From: Tepidiforma flava
GTDB taxonomy: Bacteria; Chloroflexota; Dehalococcoidia; Tepidiformales; Tepidiformaceae
Assembly (NCBI RefSeq): GCF_027594505.1
Contig: NZ_CP115149.1
Coordinates: 1,577,005-1,641,004 of the forward strand
Direction of reading: 5' to 3'
DNA: 64,000 bases
Of this stretch, positions 1-7,244 are shown piece by piece. Each line of letters begins with the position of its first letter. Position 1 is the stretch's first letter. The position numbers and the translations under genes were made by a program. The notes below the pieces were generated by a model. It ran no database searches, had not been told where the DNA came from, and was given only the letters and a program-made list of their open reading frames with translations.

Positions 1-1
1 C

Positions 2-838
2 GATATCGATGCGAAGCCCGGCCAGGTCATCGCCCTCCTCGGCCCCACCGGCTCCGGCAAGTCCACCATCGTCAACCTCATCCCCCGCTTCTACGACGTC
101 ACCGAAGGGCGCATCCTCATCGACGGCGTCGACATCCGCGACGTCACCATCGAATCGCTCCGCAAGAACATCGGCATCGTCCAGCAGGACGTCTTCCTCT
201 TCATCGGCACCATCCGCGACAACATCGCCTACGGGAAGCCCGATGCCACGCAGGAGGAGATCGAGCGCGCCGCAAAAGCCGCCCGCATCCACGACTTCAT
301 CGTCTCCCTCCCCTACGGCTACGACGAATGGGTCGGCGAGCGCGGCGTCACCCTCTCCGGCGGCCAGAAACAGCGCATCGCCATCGCCCGCACCCTCCTG
401 CTCGACCCGAAGATCCTCATCTTCGATGACTCCACCGCCAGCGTGGATACCCAGACCGAATTCCTCATCCAGCAGGCGCTCCAGGAGCTCATGAAGGGCC
501 GCACCACCTTCGTCATCGCCCAGCGCCTCCGCACTGTGATGCGCGCCGACCAGATCATCGTGCTCGACCAGGGCCGCATCATCCAGCGCGGCACCCACCA
601 GGAGCTCCTCCAGCAGGAAGGCCTCTACCGCCGCATCTTCGAGCTCGAACTCAAAGACCAGGAAGAAGCGCTCGGCCGCGCCGCCACCCCCCGCGCGCCT
701 GCCGGCGCCGACCCGGCCCTCGCCGAGCGCATCCGCGAGCGCGTGCGCAGCGGCGATACCGACGGCCTCCCTCCGCAGCTCGTCGAACGCGTCCGCGCCC
801 GCCTCCTCGCCGAAGGCCAGGCCGGGGGAGGCGCCTGA
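2..838 (+). CDS. ABC exporter subunit, degenerate-site half (5' truncated by window)
   Basis: The visible 278 residues are the nucleotide-binding half of an ABC-type exporter; the membrane domain lies before the window. Walker A (GPTGSGKST), Q-loop and a canonical signature (LSGGQKQRIAIAR) are present. Two catalytic positions are altered: Walker B reads ILIFDDST, so the usual catalytic Glu is Asp, and the switch His is Gln (VIAQRLRT). This is the pattern of the degenerate half of heterodimeric exporters such as TM287/288 or BmrCD. The stop codon shares one base with the next gene's ATG (TGATG), so the two are translationally coupled and probably form one transporter. The substrate cannot be read from the sequence. 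Confidence 0.93.
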   Translation, partial: DIDAKPGQVIALLGPTGSGKSTIVNLIPRFYDVTEGRILIDGVDIRDVTIESLRKNIGIVQQDVFLFIGTIRDNIAYGKPDATQEEIERAAKAARIHDFIVSLPYGYDEWVGERGVTLSGGQKQRIAIARTLLLDPKILIFDDSTASVDTQTEFLIQQALQELMKGRTTFVIAQRLRTVMRADQIIVLDQGRIIQRGTHQELLQQEGLYRRIFELELKDQEEALGRAATPRAPAGADPALAERIRERVRSGDTDGLPPQLVERVRARLLAEGQAGGGA

Positions 839-2817
839 TGGGCATGTGGGGCGGCGCCGGCGCAGGCGGCTGGAGCTCGGGCATCGGCGGGCAGCCCGGC
901 GGCCCCATGGGCCGCGCCATGATGGGCCGCGGCGCCGACGGCTGGGACGACGAAGTCCTCGGCAAGGTCTACGACGCCAGGGTCGTCCGCCGCATCCTCC
1001 CCTACCTCGCCGAATACAAGCTGCAGGCCTTCATCGCCCTCGCCTGCATGGTCCTCTCCGCCCTCGCCAGCTTCTTCCAGCCCCTCCTCATCGGCCTCAC
1101 CGTCCAGGCCGGCATCAACCACGACAGCCGCCGCATCCTCACCCTCCTCGGCGTCATGCTCGGCCTCGCCGTCGTCCAGTGGCTCGCTGCCTACGGCCAG
1201 CAGCGCACCACCGCCTGGATGGGCAACCGCATCCTCATGAAGCTGCGCACCCAGATGTACGACCACATGCAGGGGCTCTCGCTCAGCTTCTACGACGAGA
1301 TGGAAGTCGGCCGCATGATCTCCCGCCTCACCAGCGACGTCACCGTCATGCAGGAGCTCCTCACCTCCGGCTCCCTCACCTTCTTCGCCGACATCATCGG
1401 CCTCACCATCATCGTCATCGTCCTCCTCAACATCGACCTCACCCTCGCCCTCGTCACCTTCGCCATCGTCCCCCCGCTCGTCCTCGTCATGATCTTCTGG
1501 GCCCGCCACGCCCGGAAAGCCTTCATCAACGTCCGCATCAAAGTCTCCACCCTCTACGGCACCCTCGCCGAGAACGTCTCCGGCGTCAAAGCCGTCCAGT
1601 CCATGGCCCGCGAAGATGAAAACGCCCGCCGCTTCGACCGCCTCAACCAGGACAACCGTCGGGCCAACATCTGGGCCGGCATGCTCAGCGCCGCCATCAT
1701 GCCCGTCATCGAACTCTCCGTCGCCATCGCCACCGCCTCCGTCGTCATCGTCGGCGGCATCCGCGCCCTCCACGCCGCCGACGTCGATGTCGCCCACTTC
1801 TTCTTCGTCCTCACCTCCTTCACCCTCTACGTCGGCCGCTTCTTCGACCCGATCCGCGACCTCGTCCTCCAGTACACCATGCTCCAGCGCGCCATGGCCG
1901 GCGGCGAACGCATCTTCCAGGTCCTCGATACCGAACCGCGCGTCAAAGACCGCCCCGGCGCCATCGACCTCGACGACATCGAAGGCCGCGTCGATTTCGA
2001 AGACGTCCACTTCCACTACGTCGAAGGCGTCCCCATCCTCCGCGGCATCACCCTCCACGTCGAACCCGGCGAAACCATCGCCCTCGTCGGCGCCACCGGC
2101 GCCGGCAAGACGACCATCACCTCCCTCCTCATGCGCGGCTATGACGTCACCAGCGGCGTCATCAAGATCGACGGCCACGACATCCGCGATGTCACCCGCC
2201 GCTCCCTCACCCGCCACATGGGCGTCGTCCTCCAGAACCCCTACCTCTTCTCCGGCACCGTCCGCGAGAACATCGCCTACGGCCGGCCCGATGCCACCCA
2301 GGAGGAGATCGAGCGCGCCGCGAAGGCCGTCGGCGCCCACGACTTCATCGTGCGGCTCGAAAAGGGCTACGACACCGTCCTCCAGCAGCGCGGCCAAAAC
2401 CTCTCCGTCGGCCAGCGGCAGCTCATCAGCTTCGCGCGCGCCATCCTCGCCGCCCCCCGCATCCTCATCCTCGATGAGGCCACCGCCTACGTCGATACGC
2501 AGACCGAAGTCATCATCCAGCAGGCCCTCCGCGAACTCCTCAAGAACCGCACCTCCTTCGTCATCGCTCACCGGCTCTCCACCATCCGCGAAGCCAGCCG
2601 CATCGTCGTCCTCGAAAAAGGCCAGATCGCCGAGATGGGCACCCACGACGAGCTCCTCGCCCGCGGCGGCATCTACGCCAACCTCTACCGGATGACCTAC
2701 GAGCAGGAGCAGGCCCGCCAGGCCGCCGCCAGCGTCTCCGAGGACGAGGCGTTCGCCTCCCGCCGCCGCGGCGAAGTCTTCGGAGCCGGCGCCGCCCAGC
2801 CCGCCGCCGGCCAGTAG
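838..2817 (+). CDS. ABC exporter subunit, catalytic half
   Basis: This is a full-length 659-residue half-transporter: a Gly-rich N-terminus, a six-helix membrane domain (about residues 60-350) and a nucleotide-binding domain (about 390-630). Walker A is GATGAGKTT, Walker B ILILDEAT with the catalytic Glu, and the switch His is present (IAHRLST). The signature motif is off-consensus (LSVGQRQLISFARA). In heterodimeric exporters the deviant signature pairs with the partner's degenerate Walker site, which matches the upstream gene exactly. The two ATPase domains also share a near-identical stretch (PDATQEEIERAAKA). An ATP-driven exporter of unknown substrate is the best reading. Confidence 0.95.
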   Translation: MGMWGGAGAGGWSSGIGGQPGGPMGRAMMGRGADGWDDEVLGKVYDARVVRRILPYLAEYKLQAFIALACMVLSALASFFQPLLIGLTVQAGINHDSRRILTLLGVMLGLAVVQWLAAYGQQRTTAWMGNRILMKLRTQMYDHMQGLSLSFYDEMEVGRMISRLTSDVTVMQELLTSGSLTFFADIIGLTIIVIVLLNIDLTLALVTFAIVPPLVLVMIFWARHARKAFINVRIKVSTLYGTLAENVSGVKAVQSMAREDENARRFDRLNQDNRRANIWAGMLSAAIMPVIELSVAIATASVVIVGGIRALHAADVDVAHFFFVLTSFTLYVGRFFDPIRDLVLQYTMLQRAMAGGERIFQVLDTEPRVKDRPGAIDLDDIEGRVDFEDVHFHYVEGVPILRGITLHVEPGETIALVGATGAGKTTITSLLMRGYDVTSGVIKIDGHDIRDVTRRSLTRHMGVVLQNPYLFSGTVRENIAYGRPDATQEEIERAAKAVGAHDFIVRLEKGYDTVLQQRGQNLSVGQRQLISFARAILAAPRILILDEATAYVDTQTEVIIQQALRELLKNRTSFVIAHRLSTIREASRIVVLEKGQIAEMGTHDELLARGGIYANLYRMTYEQEQARQAAASVSEDEAFASRRRGEVFGAGAAQPAAGQ

Positions 2818-2900
2818 CCGCCAGTCCGGCCCGCTCCCCCTCAAGCCGCGGCGCGCCCTGCCGATACTTCGTTCAGCCTCGAACGAAGGAGCAAGTCACC

Positions 2901-3077
2901 ATGAAACAGTTCAACTGCGGCGACGTCGTCCCCGGCTGCAGCGTCCGCTTCCGGTTCGAAAGCGAGGAGAAGATCCTCGAAGCCGTCGGCCAGCACGCCC
3001 GCAAAGACCACGGCCTCACCGAGATTCCGCCCCAGCTCATCGCCCAGGTCAAGGAGAAAATCCAGCCCGCCGCCTGA
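2901..3077 (+). CDS. DUF1059 family small protein
   Basis: A 58-residue protein that starts MKQFNCGDVVPGC and carries an HARKDHGL segment, the pattern of the DUF1059 family of small, probably metal-binding proteins. Two Cys (6, 13) and two His (about 32 and 37) are available as ligands. A good ribosome site (AAGGAG, 2886-2891) lies nine bases before the ATG. It is a single gene between the exporter and a converging EAL gene, with a G+C-rich hairpin after it. Its molecular function is unknown. Confidence 0.85.
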   Translation: MKQFNCGDVVPGCSVRFRFESEEKILEAVGQHARKDHGLTEIPPQLIAQVKEKIQPAA

Positions 3078-3101
3078 GGCCCGCGCCAGCGCAGGCACCC
3101 G

Positions 3102-3126
3102 CCGGGCCGGCCTCCCGCCGGCCCGG
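3102..3126. terminator. G+C-rich hairpin between converging genes
   Basis: A perfect 10-bp stem (3102-3111 with 3117-3126) has a 5-base loop. It lies between the ends of the DUF1059 gene and the EAL gene, so it could terminate either strand. No T-run follows. Confidence 0.5.
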
Positions 3127-3152
3127 TTCGCCGTGCTCGCGGCCCCGCGGCG

Positions 3153-4277
3153 TCAGGCGGCCGCCAGCCCGCCCGTCTTCCCCCGCCCGAGCAGCGCCTG
3201 CACCAGCCGCTCCACCCGGACCTGGCCGAGCGGGCGCCCGTCCTCGTCCGTGACCACCACCGGGTCGAACCGCTCCGGCGCCGGGCGCGTCAGCGCCCGG
3301 CGGAGCACGTCTTCGGCGCCGCAGCTCGAAGTGATGCGCAGCGGCTCGGAGCGTCGCCCGTGGTGCCACATCCGGGCCGGCCGCCCCCAGGCATCGAGCA
3401 GCACGAGCGTGCCCTCCCCGGGCACCTCGAACGCGCTTGCGAGCGGCGCCGTCTCCACCGGCTCGGCGAACTCCGCCGCCCGCAGCTCCCCGCCGCCGCC
3501 CGGCCGCAGCCGCGCGATCGCCTCCCGCACCGGCGGCGGCGTCGGTTCGAACGCCGGCGCCGGCCGGTTGAGGAAAAACCCCTGCCCCAGCGGCACCCCC
3601 AGCTGCAGCACCTCCCGCAGGTCGCCTTCCGTCTCGATCCCCTCCGCGATCACCCACGCATCCAGCCGCGAAGCGAAGTGCCCCACCAGCTCCAGCAGCG
3701 CCTGCTTCACCGGGTCGCCGCCGATGCCCGTCACGAACCCCTGGTCCACCTTCACGAACTCCGGCCGCACGTCGATCAGCCGCTTCAGGTCCGCGTACCC
3801 CGTGCCCGTATCGTCCACGGCGATGAGCGCCCCCCGTTCGCGGAGCCGTTCGAGCAGCCCGTTCAGCCGCCCGAGGTCCGCAATCGGCGTATGCTCCGTC
3901 AGCTCGATGATGAAGCCGCCGAGGTGCTGCTCGCCCAGCAGCTGGCGGGCCACCTCCTCGTGCTCCAGCGCCGAGGGGTCCAGGTTCACCGTCAGGAACG
4001 TGTTCATCGGCGCCTCGCTCCGCAGCCGGAGCGCCTGCCGGATCACCGCCGCCTCCAGCGCCGGCCCCAGCCCCAGCCGGTAGGCAGCCCCGAACCAGTG
4101 ATGCGGCGGCGCGGCCACGAGCGGGTCCGAGAATCGCGCCAGCAGCTCGAACCCGGCCGGCACGCCCCGCGCCAGGTCCACGATCGGCTGGCGGTGGAGG
4201 GCGATGTGCGCCGGCTCCCGCAGCACGCGCGTCAGCGCCTGTTGCCAGGCGGCATCCGAGACCGGCTCGCTGCTCAC
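3153..4277 (-). CDS. EAL-domain cyclic-di-GMP phosphodiesterase
   Basis: A 374-residue protein with an EAL domain at about residues 10-245. All residues normally needed for metal binding and catalysis are visible: E44 (FELLAR), N98 (VNLD), E125 (IIELTE), D155-D156 (VDDTGTG), K176 (VKVDQG), E212 (AEGIE) and Q232. An active enzyme hydrolysing cyclic di-GMP to pGpG is therefore likely. The last 100 residues look like a CBS-type module (VVVTDEDGRPLGQV). There is no membrane segment, so it should be cytosolic. The start is GTG, overlapping the stop of the upstream CorC-like gene by 4 bp (GTGA), so the two are co-translated. No GGDEF partner is nearby. Confidence 0.93.
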   Translation of the reverse strand: MSSEPVSDAAWQQALTRVLREPAHIALHRQPIVDLARGVPAGFELLARFSDPLVAAPPHHWFGAAYRLGLGPALEAAVIRQALRLRSEAPMNTFLTVNLDPSALEHEEVARQLLGEQHLGGFIIELTEHTPIADLGRLNGLLERLRERGALIAVDDTGTGYADLKRLIDVRPEFVKVDQGFVTGIGGDPVKQALLELVGHFASRLDAWVIAEGIETEGDLREVLQLGVPLGQGFFLNRPAPAFEPTPPPVREAIARLRPGGGGELRAAEFAEPVETAPLASAFEVPGEGTLVLLDAWGRPARMWHHGRRSEPLRITSSCGAEDVLRRALTRPAPERFDPVVVTDEDGRPLGQVRVERLVQALLGRGKTGGLAAA

Positions 4278-5635
4278 ACCCGGGAGTTTCGGCGCTCCGC
4301 TCCTGCCTCTTCAGCCCTGCTGCCCGCCGGCTCCTGCAGCTTCACCACGAGCACCCGGTCCACCCGCCGGCCGTCCATCGCCATCACCCGGAACTGGTAG
4401 CCCGGCACCTCCACCCGGTCGCCCACCCGCGGGATGCGCCCGAGCCGCGCCATGATGAAGCCGCCCACCGTGTCGTAATCCTCGTCCGCCAGCTCGGCCC
4501 CCGTCGCATCCTCCAGGTCCGCAATCAGCGCCAGCCCCGAGACGAGGAAGTTCCCGGAAGGCAGCGCCCGCAGCGTATCGCCCCCCTGCGCCCGGCCGCC
4601 CAGCCACCGCCCCAGCAGCCGGTACAGCACCTCATCGGCCGTCAGGATGCCGCTCGTGCCGCCGTGCTCGTCCACCAGCACCACGATCTGCACCTGCTTC
4701 GCCCGCATCGCCTGCACCGCCACCTCCACGCTCACCGACTCCGGGATCGCCACCGCCGGCCGCACGAGGTGCCGCCACGCCGACTCCCCCCGCCGCACCA
4801 GCGCCACGAGGTCCTTCACCTCGAGGATGCCCACGATATGGTCGAGGCTCTCCTCGTAGACCGGGTAGCGCGAATGGTGGTAACGCTCCACGAGCTCCAG
4901 GATCTCGTCCAGCGATGCCCCCGCCTCCACCGCCACCACCTCCGTCCGCGGGACCATGATCTGGTCCGCCTGGATGGCGCTGAACTCCAGCGCCCGCCGC
5001 GCCAGCATCAGCTCGCTCGTCGACAGCAGCCCCGCCCGCGCCGAGGCTTCGATCACCAGCTCCAGCTCCTCCGGGTCCAGCGATTGCTCTGCCTCGGAGC
5101 GCTCCCGGATGCCCAGCGCGCGCACCACCAGCGCGCCCGACCGGTGGAGGAACCAGACGAACGGCCGGAACACCTTCGCAAACACCAGCACCGGCGGCGC
5201 GACGAACAGCCCCACCCGCTCCGTCCGCGCCAGCGCCACCGACTTCGGCGCCAGCTCCGCGAAGATGATCACGAGCGCCGTCACCAGCAGGAAGGCGATC
5301 GCCGTCGCCGCGATGCCCGCCGTCCGCGCCGGCGCCCAGGCGAGCGCCCCCGCCAGCGCCGGCTCCAGCAGCCCGGCCAGCACCGGCTCGCCGAGCCAGC
5401 CGAGCGCCAGGCCGCACATCGTGATCCCGAGCTGCGTCGCCGCGATCGTCGCATCCAGCTGCCGCAGCGCCCCCAGCAGCAGGCGCGCCCGCGCCTGCCC
5501 CGAAGCCGCCAGCTGCTCCACCCGCGTCCGCCGGACGCCGACGAAAGCAAACTCCGCCGCCACGAACAGCGCATTCAGCGCGATGAGCACGAGGAGCCCC
5601 GCGAGCCCCAGCACGACCAGCCACGCGTCTTCCAT
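4274..5635 (-). CDS. CorC/HlyC (CNNM) family CBS membrane protein
   Basis: A 453-residue protein of the CNNM/CorC/HlyC family. It has an N-terminal DUF21 membrane domain of about four helices (starting MEDAWLVVLGLAGLLVLIAL and including AELAPKSVALAR), a pair of CBS domains (about 210-330, with FMVPRTEV-like IMVPRTEVVAVEA) and a C-terminal CorC/HlyC domain (about 350-435, with EDYDTVGGFIM). Members are linked to Mg2+/Co2+ transport or extrusion; no haemolysin activity should be assumed. Length is normal. It is the first gene of a two-gene unit with the EAL protein, which hints that ion-linked sensing and cyclic-di-GMP turnover are connected here. Confidence 0.93.
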   Translation of the reverse strand: MEDAWLVVLGLAGLLVLIALNALFVAAEFAFVGVRRTRVEQLAASGQARARLLLGALRQLDATIAATQLGITMCGLALGWLGEPVLAGLLEPALAGALAWAPARTAGIAATAIAFLLVTALVIIFAELAPKSVALARTERVGLFVAPPVLVFAKVFRPFVWFLHRSGALVVRALGIRERSEAEQSLDPEELELVIEASARAGLLSTSELMLARRALEFSAIQADQIMVPRTEVVAVEAGASLDEILELVERYHHSRYPVYEESLDHIVGILEVKDLVALVRRGESAWRHLVRPAVAIPESVSVEVAVQAMRAKQVQIVVLVDEHGGTSGILTADEVLYRLLGRWLGGRAQGGDTLRALPSGNFLVSGLALIADLEDATGAELADEDYDTVGGFIMARLGRIPRVGDRVEVPGYQFRVMAMDGRRVDRVLVVKLQEPAGSRAEEAGAERRNSRV

Positions 5636-5840
5636 GCGCGCATTGTAGACGGCCCGCCGGGCCGCCCCGGCGCGACCGGCAGCGTCGCCCGCGAGCCCCT
5701 GGACCGGACCGCGCCAGCCTTCCAGAGCCCCGGGAACGCCGCTCCCGTCGCCCTCGCGCGAGCCGCCGGCCGGCCCCCGATCCGGGCAAAACTCGTCACG
5801 ATCTGTCGCGAAAATTCCCTCCCACTCCCGGTCAAACCCT

Positions 5841-5853
5841 GCTAAAATTGGTC
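5841..5853 (+). promoter_or_regulatory. Candidate promoter -10 upstream of the MoxR operon
   Basis: A rare A+T-rich patch in a 535-bp gap. TAAAAT at 5843-5848 resembles a sigma-70 -10 element and lies five bases before an ATG. No clear -35 is seen. The remaining gap (5941-6160) shows no recognised riboswitch or gene. Confidence 0.4.
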
Positions 5854-5940
5854 ATGTCGCAGGGCAGTCCCACATCCGCCGGAGCAGCGCCGATCGGCCG
5901 CCCGGCCAGCTTCGAAACCACGCCCGCGCACCCATCCTGA
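5854..5940 (+). CDS. Possible 28-residue leader peptide
   Basis: A short open frame (starting MSQGSPTSAGAAPIG, stop at 5938-5940) begins just after the candidate TAAAAT element, so it could be translated from a leaderless transcript ahead of the MoxR gene. It has no recognisable domain. It may be chance; only the position relative to the A+T-rich element supports it. Confidence 0.2.
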   Translation: MSQGSPTSAGAAPIGRPASFETTPAHPS

Positions 5941-6170
5941 GGAGAGGTCGCACCAAGCCCGCTCCAGCCCCGCATCCCCGTTCCACCCCATTTCTGCCAG
6001 CCCGTGCACGGCCGCCCGCGGCGGTGCGCGCAGGATCCCGCGCGCCGTCAGCCCACCCTCGAGAGTCCCCTCCCGCCCCGGCCGGGTCCGCCCCGGCCCC
6101 GGAACCTGCACCGCCCCCTCGCCGCTGCCCCCGGCAGCGGCCCGGCCACCCGTTTCCCCAGGAGGTTCCC

Positions 6171-7244
6171 ATGTCCCCGACCCTCACCGCCCTCGCGCTC
6201 GCCATCCAGGCCCGCATCCCCGTCCTCCTCTGGGGCGCGCCCGGCACCGGCAAATCCTCGGTCATCCGCCAGCTCGGCGGCCGGCTCGGTCTCCCCGTCG
6301 AGACCGTCATCGCCTCCATCCGCGAACCCTCCGACTTCGCCGGCCTCCCCGTCGTCACCGACGGCCGCGTCCGCTTCGCCCCGCCCGACTGGGCCGTCCG
6401 CCTCGCCGACCACGGCAGCGGCCTCCTCTTCCTCGATGAAATCTCCACCGCGCCCCCGGCCGTCCAGGCCGCCCTCCTCCGCGTCGTCCTCGAACGCACC
6501 GTCGGCGATATCGAGCTCCCGCCCGGCGTGGCCATCGTCGCCGCCGCGAACCCGGCAGCGCAGGCTGCCGGCGGCTGGGACCTGAGCGCGCCCCTCGCCA
6601 ACCGCTTCCTCCACCTCGACTGGCAGGTCAACGGCCTCGCCTGGTCCGACGGTTTCCTCACCTCCTGGGCGGAGCTCGACGTCCCGGAACTCCCGGCCGG
6701 CTGGGCCGACGGGCTCCCGGCTGCGCGCGAAACAATCGCCGGCTACATCCGCCAGCGCCCCGACGCGCTCCTGAACGTGCCGGCCGACGCTGAAGCCGCC
6801 TCCCGCGCCTGGCCCTCGCCGCGCACCTGGGAGATGGCGGCGCGCCTCCTCACTGCCGCGCGCGCCATCGAAGCGCCGGCCGAGGTCGTCGAGCTGCTGC
6901 TCGCCGGCGCCGTCGGCAACGCCGCTGCCCGCGATTACTTCACCCTCCTCCGGAGGGGCGCCGCCTGGGACCTCGACACCGCCTTCAAGCGCCCCGATGC
7001 CGTCCGCATCCCCGAGACCCCGGACGCCCTCGATGGCTTCCTCCGCGCCGTCATCGCCCGCTTCGCCGCGAAGGCCGATGAAGAGGCGTGGGAGCGCTCG
7101 TGGCAGATCCTCGCCAAAGCGGCCAGCGCCGCGGGGGTCGATGCCGTCGTGCCCCACGCCATCGCCCTCCACGAAGCCGGCAGCGAGGCCTTCCTCGTCC
7201 CCGCCGAAGCCCGCCCGCTGCTGGAGGCGATCTATGCGTCCTGA
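6171..7244 (+). CDS. MoxR-family AAA+ ATPase
   Basis: A 357-residue AAA+ protein with Walker A GAPGTGKSS near the N-terminus and Walker B LLFLDEIST. MoxR-type ATPases act as chaperone-like remodellers paired with von Willebrand A (vWA) proteins. The ATG at 6171 is chosen because a clear GGAGG (6161-6165) precedes it. The open frame extends further upstream, but that part is low-complexity and lacks a ribosome site. The end overlaps the next gene by 11 bp, and that gene encodes the expected vWA partner. Confidence 0.9.
   Translation: MSPTLTALALAIQARIPVLLWGAPGTGKSSVIRQLGGRLGLPVETVIASIREPSDFAGLPVVTDGRVRFAPPDWAVRLADHGSGLLFLDEISTAPPAVQAALLRVVLERTVGDIELPPGVAIVAAANPAAQAAGGWDLSAPLANRFLHLDWQVNGLAWSDGFLTSWAELDVPELPAGWADGLPAARETIAGYIRQRPDALLNVPADAEAASRAWPSPRTWEMAARLLTAARAIEAPAEVVELLLAGAVGNAAARDYFTLLRRGAAWDLDTAFKRPDAVRIPETPDALDGFLRAVIARFAAKADEEAWERSWQILAKAASAAGVDAVVPHAIALHEAGSEAFLVPAEARPLLEAIYAS

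Noticed and set aside
625..2844. A 739-codon open frame on the minus strand opposite the ABC exporter genes, with many Gly/Ala/Asp/Glu residues.
   Set aside because: It is a mirror of the C-ending codons of the real genes. It has no domain, no ribosome site, and composition typical of antisense frames in G+C-rich DNA. The long frames opposite 23830-26640 and around 59044-60560 were rejected for the same reason.
4274..5635. Haemolysin activity for the HlyC/CorC-like protein.
   Set aside because: The name is historical. The domains indicate a CNNM-type ion-related membrane protein.
5941..6160. A riboswitch in the long leader before the MoxR gene.
   Set aside because: No conserved core of a known riboswitch class could be recognised, and the stretch is G+C-rich low-complexity sequence.
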